Counted from the first letter of the stretch, positions 43,137 through 52,951 are shown. The stretch: 64,000 nt of DNA from Pectobacterium sp013449375 (GCF_048593165.1 NZ_CP184271.1); one strand, 5' to 3'. The notes: generated by a model from the sequence alone, not told the origin. Made by a program: numbers and translations.

Positions 43137-43174
43137 AGCACTATCCGGTCGCGATACTGGGTGGTGCTTTTTTT
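43137..43174 (+). terminator. Terminator of the groE operon
   Basis: An imperfect stem AGCACTATCC ... GGGTGGTGCT is followed by seven T. Confidence 0.7.
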
Positions 43175-43445
43175 ATGGGTCTCATTTCTGTTTAATCAAT
43201 TCCATGAATTACTGAGGTGAGCGCTTTTGCGTTTGCCGATTTCCTGCCGGATTACCTGATAAATGAGTAAAGGTTCATCACGCTGGTTGCCGCATATCCT
43301 GCAACATTGCCGAAATGTTGCCACATCGGGGATGAATTGGTTTATCGCGTGTTATCGGGGGAAGCATTCTGCGCTACAATAGGAGCGCTTACTTTATTTA
43401 CGAATGCTGTTATTAGGCAAACTAACCCTGTTTGGAGTAGGGACA
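43175..43445 (+). other. ubiC upstream region
   Basis: Completes a gene-free stretch of about 390 bases after groEL. It holds a neat hairpin GCAACATT-GCCGA-AATGTTGC at 43301-43321 and a likely -10 TACAAT near 43375, about 70 bases upstream of ubiC. No small gene is supported. Confidence 0.4.
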
Positions 43446-43967
43446 ATGTCTGACGATGCGTCTACGCTTTTGCGCACCCTTTCCTGGTTTGCTGAACCTC
43501 CTTCGGTATTACCTGAGCATATTGGTAACTGGCTGATGGAAGCTAGTTCCATGACGCAGCGGCTGGAAAAATATTGTGCCCAACTGCGGGTTACGCTTTG
43601 TCGTGAGGAATTTATTACGTCACAAGCGCTGGGCGAAGAGCGCGAACAGCTACCATATAGTGAGCGTTACTGGCTACGTGAAGTGGTGCTGTATGGTGAC
43701 GATCGCCCCTGGCTTTTTGGCCGAACCGTCGTTCCGCAACAGACGCTCGACGGAACGGATTCAGCCCTGACGAAAATAGGCAACCAGCCGTTAGGTCGTT
43801 ATCTGTTTGAACAAAAATCGCTGACGCGTGACTACATTCATACCGGATGCTGCGAAGGGTTATGGGCGCGGCGTTCCCGCTTGTGCCTTTCGGGTCATCC
43901 GTTACTGTTGACTGAGCTTTTCTTACCGGAATCACCGGTTTATTACGTACCGGGTGATGAAGGTTGA
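43446..43967 (+). CDS. ubiC: Chorismate pyruvate-lyase
   Basis: 173 residues. It converts chorismate to 4-hydroxybenzoate and pyruvate, the first committed step of ubiquinone synthesis. Family features: GSMTQ-like ASSMTQRLE near residue 40, REVVLYGDDRPWLFGRTVVP, LGRYLFEQ, and WARRSRLCLSGHPLLLTELFLPE at the C-terminus with the conserved Glu. The ATG at 43446 has GGAGTAGGGACA upstream; the longer frame adds 14 residues without a ribosome site. It precedes ubiA by 24 bases. Confidence 0.94.
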   Translation: MSDDASTLLRTLSWFAEPPSVLPEHIGNWLMEASSMTQRLEKYCAQLRVTLCREEFITSQALGEEREQLPYSERYWLREVVLYGDDRPWLFGRTVVPQQTLDGTDSALTKIGNQPLGRYLFEQKSLTRDYIHTGCCEGLWARRSRLCLSGHPLLLTELFLPESPVYYVPGDEG

Positions 43968-43991
43968 CAGGTAATTTGAGGAGATAAATCC

Positions 43992-44855
43992 TTGGAAAGA
44001 AGTGTTACAACAGGGAAATGGCTGGCTTATTGCCGCTTGATGCGGATTGATAAACCAGTAGGTTCTCTGTTATTGCTGTGGCCAACGCTATGGGCGCTGT
44101 GGCTGGCGGGAGGAGGAGTACCCGCACCGTGGACGCTCTTTGTGTTTGTCGCTGGCGTTTTCTTAATGCGTGCGGCGGGCTGCGTCATCAATGATTATGC
44201 CGATCGCCATTTTGACGGTCATGTAAAACGCACGGCTTCTCGCCCGTTGCCTAGCGGTGAAGTGAGCGAGCAGTCTGCTAAAGTGTTGTTTGTCGTGCTG
44301 GTCTTACTGGCGTTTGGTCTGGTGTTGACGCTGAATAAGATGACGATCTGGCTGTCCGTTGCAGGGCTGGGGCTAGCATGGGTCTATCCGTTTATGAAAC
44401 GGGTCAGCCATCTTCCTCAGTTTGTGCTGGGTGCTGCGTTTGGCTGGTCGATCCCGATGGCGTATGCCGCGGTGAGTGAAAGCCTGCCAGTAACCTGTTG
44501 GATGATGTTTCTGGCGTATATTTGCTGGACGGTCGCCTACGATACCCAATATGCGATGGTGGATCGCGATGACGATCTGAAGATCGGGGTGAAATCCACC
44601 GCGATCCTATTTGGCCGTTTTGACAATCTCATCATCGGATTATTGCAGTTTAGCATGCTGGCGCTGCTGCTGATTTTAGGAAAGATCAGCGGATTGGGAA
44701 CCCCTTACTACATTTCGCTGCTGGTGGCGGGTGGGATGTTTGTCTACCAGCAAATACTGACTGCCGGTCGCGAGCGCGATGCCTGCTTTAAGGCGTTCCA
44801 CAATAATAAATACGTGGGAATGGCGATATTTATTGGTGTGCTGTTTGGCCTGTAA
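43992..44855 (+). CDS. ubiA: 4-hydroxybenzoate octaprenyltransferase
   Basis: 287-residue integral membrane prenyltransferase that attaches the octaprenyl tail to 4-hydroxybenzoate. Aspartate-rich motifs are NDYADRHFDGHV (N-D-x-x-D) and YDTQYAMVDRDDD. The start is an unusual TTG: GAGGAG lies about eight bases upstream, and the N-terminus (MERSVTTGKWLAYCRLMRIDKPVGSL) aligns with E. coli UbiA from its first residue. Follows ubiC in the same operon. Confidence 0.95.
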   Translation: MERSVTTGKWLAYCRLMRIDKPVGSLLLLWPTLWALWLAGGGVPAPWTLFVFVAGVFLMRAAGCVINDYADRHFDGHVKRTASRPLPSGEVSEQSAKVLFVVLVLLAFGLVLTLNKMTIWLSVAGLGLAWVYPFMKRVSHLPQFVLGAAFGWSIPMAYAAVSESLPVTCWMMFLAYICWTVAYDTQYAMVDRDDDLKIGVKSTAILFGRFDNLIIGLLQFSMLALLLILGKISGLGTPYYISLLVAGGMFVYQQILTAGRERDACFKAFHNNKYVGMAIFIGVLFGL

Positions 44856-44871
44856 GCTGAGCATCAGAGAC

Positions 44872-44903
44872 AAAAAAGCAGCGATTTCTCGCTGCTTTTT
44901 TTA
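44872..44903. terminator. Bidirectional terminator between ubiA and plsB
   Basis: AGCAGCGA-TTTC-TCGCTGCT is flanked by six A and seven T, so it works on both strands between convergent genes. Confidence 0.9.
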
Positions 44904-44985
44904 TGGCACAACATCTACTGTGTTCGTAACGCTAAACGTACCTGCGGCTTGATGGCGGCGTATCATCCGCCATTTTCCAGCCTGA

Positions 44986-47454
44986 CTACGCTTGCGTTGT
45001 CTCTTCCACTGCCTGACTTTCGGCTTCCATCTCAGTGGATGAGCTGGCGCTTTCAATGGTCAAGCGTACTTCCGGGGTGATCAGATCGCCGAGGATGTTG
45101 TAGATCGCCACGATATCGCCTTGTGCCGCTTCCGCGCTGTCGGTGATATACCCTTCTGTCCGTAAGGTGGCGACCAGCGTTGAGAATACGGCTTTATCAA
45201 AGAATTCCGGCGCGTTGATACCGTGCAGGACGGACAGGCGTTGCGCCATATTCCGGCTTTCTTTCTCTAGCGTGCCGCGGTTGATTTCTGGGTTCGCACA
45301 CAGCAACGACAACGTAATCGCATAGCGTTGCAGCGTTTCACGTACGCCAGCTGACAGCAATTGCAGCGTTCGAATGCGTGGCGGATTGATGGCTAATTGA
45401 CCGTCACGGCTGCACAGCAGCTCTTGTCGAATCAGTTCATTAGCCAACGTCTCCAGTACGCCCGACAACTGCTCTTTGGAATAATGCAGGAACAGTTCGG
45501 ATTGCAGCAGCGGATAAATCAGCGCGATCTGGCGCACGACTTCGGCAAGCGTAATCCGGCGATGATGGATGACGATGCTGGCGATCAGCGACGGTAACAC
45601 CAACAGATGCTGGATGTTATTGCGGTAGTACGTCATCAGTACCGCCTGCTCGCGCGGCAGAATGATGATATCGCCAATGCTGTCCTTCTCGACTTCGAAT
45701 TTGTTCATGCTCAGCGCATGTTCCAACAGTTCATCCGCTGTCTTTTTGGGAACCGTAACATCTTTGTGGTAAGGAACCTGACGCAGTAGTTGCAGGTAGC
45801 AATCCAACTGCTCTTGCATTTGTTCGCGCGTTAGTGAGCGCTGACGCGATGCCAACAAGGCGGTAGAACACAGGTTCATCGCATTTGCTGCCGCAGAATT
45901 ATTGATGCGTACCATGATATCCATAGAGATATCCTGCACCGTCGGCGTGAGCCAGCTTGGGCGCTGTGCTTCTATAGGGTCAATCGCATCACGCCATTGC
46001 GGAACATGTTGATTCAGATAAGTGGTCAGCGGGAGCGGCTCGCCGAAGTTCACATACCCCTGACCGAGATTACGCAGTTTGCGCAAACCGCGCACCATCT
46101 GCATAAAGCCTTCTTTTTCCTTCACCGCACCGCGCAACTCTTTCGCATAGGTGCCGACTTCCATTACATGCTCGTAGCCGACATAAATCGGCACCAACGT
46201 GATGGGGCGCGTGCCGCCTCTGAGCATGGCCTGGATGGTCATCGCTAGCGTACCGGTTTTAGGCTCCAACAGACGGCCTGTGCGGGAACGCCCGCCTTCC
46301 ATGAAGTATTCCACCGAGTAGCCACGGGCAAACAGCTCACCCAGATACTCACGGAAAATCGTGGAATACAGCTTGTTCCCCTTGAAGGTACGACGAATGA
46401 AGAAAGCGCCAAGACGGCGGAAGATCGGGCCTGCCGGCCAGAAATTCAGGTTGATGCCTGCGGCGATGTGCGGCGGCACTAAGCCCTGATGGTACAAGAC
46501 GTAGGACAGCAGCAGATAATCCATGTGGCTGCGGTGGCAGGGCACATAGACGATGCCGTGACCATCCTGCGCCAGTTGACGAACGCGTTCGGCGTTATGG
46601 ACGTTGATCCCTTGATAAAGGCGGTTCCACGTCCAGCTTAAGACACGATCCGACAGACGCACGGCCTCATAAGAGAAGTCGGCGGCGATTTCTTCCATCA
46701 GCGCAATCGCGTTCTGCTGCGCTTTTTCAGTAGATATCTTCTTACTGCGCGCCTCATCGTCTACGGCTTTCTTGATCGCTTTGGAGTCCAGCAGCTTGTT
46801 AAATAGCTCCTGACGTACCGGCAAGCGCGGTCCAACGGCCGCCAAACGTTGGCGAGAGAAGTGCATACGCGCGACGCGCGCCAGTTTGTGGGCTATGGTT
46901 TTGTCTGTGCCATGCTCGGTCGCCATATAGCGCAGCGATACTGGGCTAGAGAAGCGGACAAAACTGTCACGGCCTAGCCACAGGACGGCGAAGAATTTCT
47001 CGATACCGTTGAGCAAGCGCAGGTGAGGTGCAGCCTGAGCATGGCCTTCCCGACCCGGAGAGCGCCCAAACATCACGGAAACCGGCACCATCTGTACGTC
47101 TAAATCTGGATTGGCGCGATGCAAATCCAGGTAGTCGTGGAACAGCTTGACGGATTTCTGCTTGGGAACGTAATAGCGGAAGACGCGAGGCCCGTCATTG
47201 ATAAAGACGTGGCTGGGGAGTTCGACGCCGTTGAATTCGAACGACTGCGAGGGATCGGATAATCCCAATGCCAGGCACTTCGCACGTAGCGTCAAGAGAT
47301 CTGCCTGAGAGTTGTAAGGCAGAACATAGAGTATAGGACGTGAGGGATCTAACCCCAGCTCGACCACCGGATCTGCGGGAATAACTTTGCTTTTAACCAG
47401 CAGTTTCAGTGGGAGATTCAATAGTTTATAGTAAATTTTACGCCAACCTGACAT
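44986..47454 (-). CDS. plsB: Glycerol-3-phosphate acyltransferase PlsB
   Basis: 822-residue membrane-bound enzyme that acylates sn-glycerol-3-phosphate, opening phospholipid synthesis. The acyltransferase blocks are CHRSHMDYLLLSY (H-x4-D), GAFFIRRTFKGNKLYS, VEYFMEGGRSRTGRLL and ITLVPIYVGYE. The ATG at 47454 (MSGWRKIYYKLLNLPL) is chosen by alignment with E. coli; a frame extension would add 27 unsupported residues. The C-terminal Glu/Ser-rich tail is family-typical. Divergent from dgkA. Confidence 0.96.
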   Translation of the reverse strand: MSGWRKIYYKLLNLPLKLLVKSKVIPADPVVELGLDPSRPILYVLPYNSQADLLTLRAKCLALGLSDPSQSFEFNGVELPSHVFINDGPRVFRYYVPKQKSVKLFHDYLDLHRANPDLDVQMVPVSVMFGRSPGREGHAQAAPHLRLLNGIEKFFAVLWLGRDSFVRFSSPVSLRYMATEHGTDKTIAHKLARVARMHFSRQRLAAVGPRLPVRQELFNKLLDSKAIKKAVDDEARSKKISTEKAQQNAIALMEEIAADFSYEAVRLSDRVLSWTWNRLYQGINVHNAERVRQLAQDGHGIVYVPCHRSHMDYLLLSYVLYHQGLVPPHIAAGINLNFWPAGPIFRRLGAFFIRRTFKGNKLYSTIFREYLGELFARGYSVEYFMEGGRSRTGRLLEPKTGTLAMTIQAMLRGGTRPITLVPIYVGYEHVMEVGTYAKELRGAVKEKEGFMQMVRGLRKLRNLGQGYVNFGEPLPLTTYLNQHVPQWRDAIDPIEAQRPSWLTPTVQDISMDIMVRINNSAAANAMNLCSTALLASRQRSLTREQMQEQLDCYLQLLRQVPYHKDVTVPKKTADELLEHALSMNKFEVEKDSIGDIIILPREQAVLMTYYRNNIQHLLVLPSLIASIVIHHRRITLAEVVRQIALIYPLLQSELFLHYSKEQLSGVLETLANELIRQELLCSRDGQLAINPPRIRTLQLLSAGVRETLQRYAITLSLLCANPEINRGTLEKESRNMAQRLSVLHGINAPEFFDKAVFSTLVATLRTEGYITDSAEAAQGDIVAIYNILGDLITPEVRLTIESASSSTEMEAESQAVEETTQA

Positions 47455-47581
47455 AACAACTTGTAGCCTCTTGTTAGCAATGCGCCGCAAGGATACCAGA
47501 AATTGCGCCGGAAATCTGTGGTGGTGAGACAACATGAGCGCGTTAAAATGCGAACTATTTTACGTAAAGAATGGGGGATAA

Positions 47582-47947
47582 ATGAATAAAGCAACGGGGA
47601 TGACCCGGATTATTAAGGCGACCGGTTATTCCCTTAAGGGGCTAAAGCAGGCATGGCAGTATGAGGCGGCGTTTCGCCAGGAAATCGTACTGACGATTGT
47701 CGGCGTGATTATTGCGTGTTTGCTGCCGGTTACGCTGGTGGAAAAACTGCTGCTGATCGGATCTGTCGTATTGATTATGCTTTTTGAATTGGTGAACAGT
47801 GCCATTGAAGCGGTTGTCGATCGCATTGGTCTCGAACATCATGAATTATCCGGAAGGGCGAAAGATATCGGCTCGGCGGCTGTCTTTGTTGCCATCGTGT
47901 TAGCCGCTGTCGTGTGGGGCAGTATTCTTTGGCAGCATTTTGCCTGA
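47582..47947 (+). CDS. dgkA: Diacylglycerol kinase DgkA
   Basis: 121 residues with three membrane spans. It phosphorylates diacylglycerol from membrane-derived oligosaccharide synthesis back to phosphatidate. The conserved helix ELVNSAIEAVVDRIG carries the catalytic Glu and Asn, and RAKDIGSAAVF follows. Divergently placed from plsB and upstream of lexA, the usual enterobacterial order. Confidence 0.96.
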   Translation: MNKATGMTRIIKATGYSLKGLKQAWQYEAAFRQEIVLTIVGVIIACLLPVTLVEKLLLIGSVVLIMLFELVNSAIEAVVDRIGLEHHELSGRAKDIGSAAVFVAIVLAAVVWGSILWQHFA

Positions 47948-48012
47948 CGGTACGCATAAATGAATAAAAGTCAGAGGCTTTGCCGATATCTCCATTCCCA
48001 ATTGCGGCTCAC

Positions 48013-48049
48013 CTGTATATACTCACAGCAAGACTGTATAAACAACCAG
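48013..48049 (+). promoter_or_regulatory. Two LexA (SOS) boxes upstream of lexA
   Basis: CTG-TATATACTCA-CAG (48013-48028) and CTG-TATAAACAAC-CAG (48034-48049) both fit CTG-N10-CAG and are spaced two helical turns apart, the tandem arrangement used for lexA autoregulation. Confidence 0.92.
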
Positions 48050-48057
48050 GGGGCGGA

Positions 48058-48666
48058 ATGAAAGTATTAACAGCAAGGCAGCAGCAGGTTTATGACCTGA
48101 TCCGCGATCATATTGCGCAGACCGGAATGCCGCCAACGCGCGCGGAGATTGCTCAACAGCTGGGGTTTCGCTCTCCCAATGCGGCTGAAGAACATCTGAA
48201 AGCGCTGGCGCGTAAAGGTGTGATTGAAATTGTATCGGGCGCGTCTCGCGGTATTCGTCTGCTGATGGAAGAAGAGACGGGTATTCCCTTGGTTGGTCGT
48301 GTGGCAGCAGGTGAGCCTCTGCTGGCGCAGGAACACATCGAATGTCACTATCAGGTTGACCCGGCCATGTTTAAACCCAGCGCTGATTTTTTGCTGCGTG
48401 TGAGCGGTATGTCAATGAAAGACATCGGTATTATGGATGGTGATTTACTGGCTGTGCATAAAACAGAAGATGTACGCAACGGTCAGATTGTCGTCGCGCG
48501 TATCGACGATGAAGTGACGGTAAAGCGCCTGAAAAAGCAGGGCAATACGGTACATCTTCTCGCGGAAAACGAAGAGTTTGCCCCGATTGTTGTCGATCTG
48601 CGTCAACAAAGCTTTTCGATAGAAGGCTTGGCGGTTGGCGTTATTCGTAACAGCGATTGGAGCTAA
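48058..48666 (+). CDS. lexA: LexA repressor
   Basis: 202-residue SOS repressor and self-cleaving protease. An N-terminal winged helix (PPTRAEIAQQLGFRSPNAAEEHLKAL) binds the SOS box. The cleavage site is A84-G85 in RVAAGEP, with catalytic S119 in GMSM and K156 in VTVKRL, all at E. coli positions. The ATG at 48058 lies just after the tandem SOS boxes; a longer frame would start inside the control region. Confidence 0.98.
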   Translation: MKVLTARQQQVYDLIRDHIAQTGMPPTRAEIAQQLGFRSPNAAEEHLKALARKGVIEIVSGASRGIRLLMEEETGIPLVGRVAAGEPLLAQEHIECHYQVDPAMFKPSADFLLRVSGMSMKDIGIMDGDLLAVHKTEDVRNGQIVVARIDDEVTVKRLKKQGNTVHLLAENEEFAPIVVDLRQQSFSIEGLAVGVIRNSDWS

Positions 48667-48726
48667 CGGTTCCATCGTGATCGGAGATGCACGCACTCTT
48701 TCTGAGTTTTTTCGTGCTTATCAAAC

Positions 48727-48756
48727 AAAACGATAGCGCTTGGGCTATCGTTTTTT
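48727..48756. terminator. Bidirectional terminator between lexA and zur
   Basis: ACGATAGC-GCTTGG-GCTATCGT with flanking A-run and six T, 60 bases beyond lexA and convergent with zur. Confidence 0.85.
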
Positions 48757-48798
48757 GTATACGTCGTCCTGCCTCGCAGGAGATGCCATTAATGGGCA

Positions 48799-49314
48799 CT
48801 AGCGCTTTTTAATCGGAACAGTGTGGTCGTGATCGCAATGGTCTGGCTGTTTGCACGATGCCACTTCCTGACAGCCTCCACACAGCCCGTGAGCTTCCAC
48901 AACGCTGTGGCGTAGCGTAAATCCTGACTGTTGTGCCAGGCTACGCAGTGTTTCTTCCACCCCTTCGGTTTGACGCTCCGTAACCTGCCCACAGCGATCG
49001 CAGATGAACAGGGCTGACGTATGGCTGTGGTCTTCGATATGGTGACACAGCACATAGCTGTTGTTTGACTCGACCCGATGAATGAAGCCTTGTTCCAGCA
49101 GAAAATCCAGTGCGCGGTAGACGGTCGGCGGTTTGGCCTGAGGTTCGGAAACTCGCAGCAGATCCAGCAGGTCATAAGCGCTGATAGCGCCGGACTGCTG
49201 CGCCATTAGACGTAAAACCTCTAACCGCTGCGGCGTGAGACGCACAGCGCGCTGCTGACAAATCTGTTCAGCCTGGGCAAGAAGTTTGTCTTGTTTGGTT
49301 GAATCCATTGTCAT
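48799..49314 (-). CDS. zur: Zinc uptake regulator Zur
   Basis: 171 residues of the Fur family. It represses zinc uptake genes when zinc is plentiful. The DNA-binding part is RLTPQRLEVLRLMAQQSGAISAYDLLDLLR with KPPTVYRALDFLLEQGFIHRVES. The structural zinc site uses the C-x-x-C pairs ICDRCG and LCGGC, and a His-rich tail (DHCDHDHT) is typical of Zur. The start ATG at 49314 has AGGGTGAT before it; ATG at 49308 is also possible. dinF, which follows lexA in E. coli, is absent here. Confidence 0.93.
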   Translation of the reverse strand: MTMDSTKQDKLLAQAEQICQQRAVRLTPQRLEVLRLMAQQSGAISAYDLLDLLRVSEPQAKPPTVYRALDFLLEQGFIHRVESNNSYVLCHHIEDHSHTSALFICDRCGQVTERQTEGVEETLRSLAQQSGFTLRHSVVEAHGLCGGCQEVASCKQPDHCDHDHTVPIKKR

Positions 49315-49412
49315 ATCACCCTGACGCATTAAGGAACAAGACGGATATCTTACCACGGCTGAATAAAAACGCCGAGCTGGCGCGTTTTCCTGATAAAACA
49401 ACGGGCTGAACG

Positions 49413-50111
49413 CTACACGACCAGGTCGATAAGCAGCGCCCGCAAAGGTGCGTCTGCCCGTAGCGTCAACGTTGTTTCTTCTTTGATAAAGGCGCCATCG
49501 CCGCAGTGTAGGGCTTCACTACTCTGATTACCCTTGACCGCCATTGAACCGTGAATCAGTTGGAGGTATGCCTGATTGCCCTGTAGCGCGATCGTGCTTT
49601 GCTCGTTCTGCTGGAGATCGATGTGATGGATCCAAACCTGCTGGCGCAGTTGCAGGCTAGTCTGTTCACCTTCCGGCGAGGCAAGCAGAGTATGGCTTGA
49701 TGAATCTAATGCCATGCGCTGTAGCGGGCTGTTCTCACGGCTCTGGCAGGCATTCAACCATAATTGCAGTCTCGTCAGTGGCTTACTGGTGTTGGTATTA
49801 TGTTCGCTATAGCTGACATTTGGCTGAGTGGCGAGCAACAGCACATCTCCGGCTTTGGCCTGAATGTGGCAGCCGTTGCTGTCGCGGTATTCAGCCTCAC
49901 CTTGCAGAATGATGTTCAAAATATCAACCCGTGGGTAGGTTCGCGGTTGAAATGACGCCCCCGGCGCTAATACTTCCTGATTGAGTACGCGTAGAGATGC
50001 ATAGCCTAGCAACTGTGGATCAAAATAATGACCAAAAGAAAAGGTGTAGCGCGCTTGCAACCAGCCATAGTCGGCCTGGCCGCATTGCCCTGCTGCTCTT
50101 CGTGTGATCAT
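49413..50111 (-). CDS. yhaK: Pirin-family protein YhaK
   Basis: 232-residue bicupin of the pirin superfamily: N-terminal cupin with ARYTFSFGHYFDPQLLGYASLRVLNQE and RTYPRVDILNIILQGEAEYRDSNG, second cupin less conserved. E. coli YhaK is reported as redox-sensitive and lacks the full metal set of true pirins. It is divergent from the LysR gene yhaJ, a pairing kept from E. coli; YhaJ is the likely activator. Confidence 0.85.
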   Translation of the reverse strand: MITRRAAGQCGQADYGWLQARYTFSFGHYFDPQLLGYASLRVLNQEVLAPGASFQPRTYPRVDILNIILQGEAEYRDSNGCHIQAKAGDVLLLATQPNVSYSEHNTNTSKPLTRLQLWLNACQSRENSPLQRMALDSSSHTLLASPEGEQTSLQLRQQVWIHHIDLQQNEQSTIALQGNQAYLQLIHGSMAVKGNQSSEALHCGDGAFIKEETTLTLRADAPLRALLIDLVV

Positions 50112-50223
50112 ACTTTTTGTCCCCCAGATAATTATTTATTAAATCGATAGTAATTGTGTGGACGTTGGATTGTTAGCTAGTTAATCTGGTGGGTATATTC
50201 AAAATTCCTGAATGAGTACGAAG

Positions 50224-51120
50224 ATGGCGAAAGAACGAGCATTGACGCTGGAAGCCTTGAGGGTTATGGATGCTATCGATCGTCGTGGCAGCTTTGCCGC
50301 TGCGGCAGACGAACTGGGTAGGGTGCCTTCGGCACTGAGCTATACCATGCAGAAACTGGAAGAAGAGTTAGATGTGGTGTTGTTCGATCGTTCCGGGCAT
50401 CGTACTAAATTCACGAATGTCGGGCGCATGCTGCTGGAGCGTGGACGTATCCTGCTGGAAGCTGCGGATAAGCTCACTACGGATGCGGAAGCGCTAGCAC
50501 GCGGCTGGGAAACACACCTGACGATTGTGACGGAAGCGCTTATTCCGACTCAGCGACTTTTTCCCTTAATCGATAAGCTGGCGCTCAAAGCGAATACGCA
50601 GGTGTCGATTCTGACGGAAGTGCTAGCGGGGGCGTGGGAACGCCTTGAGCAAGGGCGTGCCGATATCGTGATTGCGCCGGACCTGCATTTTCGCGCGTCT
50701 TCAGAAATGAATACCCGCAAGCTGTACACGATGAATAGTGTATATGTCGCCAGCCCAGAACACCCGATTCATCAGGAGCCAGAGCCGTTGTCGGACGCTA
50801 CTCGGGTGAAATACCGTGGGATTGCGGTGGCGGATACCGCACGCGAACGCCCGGTGCTGACCGTACAGTTGCTCGACAAACAGCAGCGTCTAACAGTGAG
50901 CTCCTTGGATGATAAGCGACGTGCGCTGCTGGCGGGATTAGGTGTAGCGACTATGCCTTATCCGATGGTCGCGCAAGATATTGCCGAAGGGCGCTTGCTG
51001 GTGATTGGGCCGGAACATCAGATAGAGAGCCAAGTTATTATGGCGTGGCGACGAGACAGCATGGGCGAGGCAAAATCCTGGTTCCTGCGTGAAATTCCAA
51101 AGCTGCTTAACCAGCCCTAA
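50224..51120 (+). CDS. yhaJ: LysR-family regulator YhaJ
   Basis: 298 residues, matching E. coli YhaJ in length and sequence. An N-terminal winged helix (LTLEALRVMDAIDRRGSFAAAADELGRVPSALSYTMQKLEEEL) precedes a type-2 periplasmic-binding-like effector domain. In E. coli it responds to aromatic compounds and controls yhaK and virulence-linked genes. I choose ATG 50224 (MAKERAL) by alignment; an ATG at 50212 adds four residues and neither has a strong ribosome site. Confidence 0.9.
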   Translation: MAKERALTLEALRVMDAIDRRGSFAAAADELGRVPSALSYTMQKLEEELDVVLFDRSGHRTKFTNVGRMLLERGRILLEAADKLTTDAEALARGWETHLTIVTEALIPTQRLFPLIDKLALKANTQVSILTEVLAGAWERLEQGRADIVIAPDLHFRASSEMNTRKLYTMNSVYVASPEHPIHQEPEPLSDATRVKYRGIAVADTARERPVLTVQLLDKQQRLTVSSLDDKRRALLAGLGVATMPYPMVAQDIAEGRLLVIGPEHQIESQVIMAWRRDSMGEAKSWFLREIPKLLNQP

Positions 51121-51178
51121 ATCTCACTCTTTGCCAAGGCAAGGTGTGGCGTCACACCTTGCCATGCACTTTATACTC

Positions 51179-52174
51179 TCAGTATAAACTGACAAACGTC
51201 TTATCACGCTGATGAGGTTGATTCAGATCTTGCTCTGGGCCCAGCGAAATCACGCCATGCGGATTAATCGTGCCGTGGCTACGATAGTAGTGGTGGCGAA
51301 TGTGCGCCATATCGACGGTATCGGCGATGCCGGGCATCTGATAAATATCACGCAGAAAACCGAACAGGTTTGGATAATCACTCAGGCGATATTTATCGCA
51401 TTTAAAATGCGTGTGATAGACCGGATCAAAACGAATCAGGGTCGTCCACAGGCGCAGGTCGGCTTCGGTTAACCGATCGCCAGTCAGATAGCGCTGTTTT
51501 GCCAAAATAGCTTCTAGCTCGGATAGTGCGGCAAAAACGGTCGTTGCCGCTCCATCATAGGCCGACTGACTCGTCGCAAAACCGGCTTTGTAAACGCCGT
51601 TGTTGACCTTGTCGTAAATCCAGCCATTCAATTCATCAATCTGAGCGCGTAGCGCTTCTGGATAGTAATCTCCCGCCGTGGCTCCCACGCAGTCAAACGC
51701 GCTGTTCAGCATACGGATGATATCGGCGGATTCGTTACTGACGATGGTGTGCTGCTCAGTATCCCACAGGACAGGTACGGTCACTCGACCACTGTAGTCC
51801 GGCTTGGCGTGCAGGTAGAGTTGGTAGAGGAATTCGTGCTGATAGAGTGAATCACCCGTTGCCCCCTCAAAATCGGTGCCGAACGTCCAGCCGTGATCCA
51901 GCATGAGCGGATGCACCACCGAAACGGCGATATGATCTTCTAACCCTTTTAACTGCCGCATGAGTAGCGTGCGGTGTGCCCACGGGCAGGCGAGCGAAAC
52001 ATAGAGATGATAACGACCGGATTGGGCGGGAAAGCCGCCATTGCCGGTGAGGCCGGGTGTGCCATCGGGCGTGACCCAGTTGCGGAATGCGGATTCTGAA
52101 CGCTTAAAGTGACCGCCGGTAGATTTGGTTTCATACCAGGTATCGTGCCATACGCCGTCAACCAGTTGTCCCAT
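51179..52174 (-). CDS. yqjG: Glutathionyl-hydroquinone reductase YqjG
   Basis: 331-residue xi-class glutathione transferase that reduces glutathionyl-hydroquinones. The catalytic Cys lies in SLACPWAHRTLLMRQLKGL (C-P-W-A). The C-terminal GST domain holds YLTGDRLTEADLRLWTTLIRFDPVYHTHFKC and conserved tyrosines. GGGAGGATTT directly before ATG 52174 decides the start. Confidence 0.94.
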   Translation of the reverse strand: MGQLVDGVWHDTWYETKSTGGHFKRSESAFRNWVTPDGTPGLTGNGGFPAQSGRYHLYVSLACPWAHRTLLMRQLKGLEDHIAVSVVHPLMLDHGWTFGTDFEGATGDSLYQHEFLYQLYLHAKPDYSGRVTVPVLWDTEQHTIVSNESADIIRMLNSAFDCVGATAGDYYPEALRAQIDELNGWIYDKVNNGVYKAGFATSQSAYDGAATTVFAALSELEAILAKQRYLTGDRLTEADLRLWTTLIRFDPVYHTHFKCDKYRLSDYPNLFGFLRDIYQMPGIADTVDMAHIRHHYYRSHGTINPHGVISLGPEQDLNQPHQRDKTFVSLY

Positions 52175-52282
52175 AAATCCTCCCGTTAGTGAGTGATGAT
52201 AAGACGACGGCAAGCCTTATATGCTTGCCGTCTCATTCGGTATTCGACTATTAAGTGTAGTACAGGCCGGAAAAGGCTCGTC

Positions 52283-52678
52283 TTACCATTTTTTGCCCAG
52301 CAGGCGGTCGATGCTGAATGCGCCTGGGCCGGTTACAGCCAGCAGGAGGTAGCCGCCAGCGATGGTCAGGTTTTTCATGAACATCAGTTGGTTCATACCT
52401 TCCGCAAAGTTAGAGTGGAAAATCAGTGCGGTCAGCAGGGTAAAGCCCGCCGTGAACAGTGCCACGGTACGTGTCAGCAGGCCGAACAGCACCGCCAGAC
52501 CACCACCCAGTTCCAGCAGAATGGTCAGTGGCAGCAGGAAGGTCGGTACGCCCATCGCCTGCATGTACTGTTGTGTGCCCGCATAGGCATCACCCAGCTT
52601 ACCGTAACCTGCAACGATAAACAGAATTGGCATTAAGATACGTGCAACCAGCAGTGCAGTGCTTTCTAAATTTTTCAT
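52283..52678 (-). CDS. yqjF: DoxX-family membrane protein YqjF
   Basis: 131 residues, four membrane spans. ARILMPILFIVAGYGKLGDAYAGTQQYMQAMGVP and LLLAVTGPGAFSIDRLLGKKW are close to E. coli YqjF. DoxX relatives are poorly characterised; some are linked to quinone or redox processes and YqjF has been associated with responses to nitroaromatics. GGAGAG precedes tandem ATGs; the second (52678) has the better spacing. It follows a 272-base gap without a gene. Confidence 0.9.
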   Translation of the reverse strand: MKNLESTALLVARILMPILFIVAGYGKLGDAYAGTQQYMQAMGVPTFLLPLTILLELGGGLAVLFGLLTRTVALFTAGFTLLTALIFHSNFAEGMNQLMFMKNLTIAGGYLLLAVTGPGAFSIDRLLGKKW

Positions 52679-52951
52679 CATCTCTCCAATTGATTTTGTT
52701 GTGGGCTATATCGCCCTGTTGTGTTTTTTGTAGCAGGTGTTGTCTGAAAAATTGGCCCGCCATCAGGTTATGGGCAGATAATATAGAGAGATGATTTAGG
52801 CTACCAGCGAGTATAATTGTTGCTGTATTTCAGAAAAATTGATGTTCAATGAAGGATGCAAGAACGCGCTGCAATGACGTGAGCGCGTCAGGCAAAATTG
52901 AAGTGAATAATGGCGTATAGCAAAGGCGGCTCGCCGATGAGATGGGAAGGA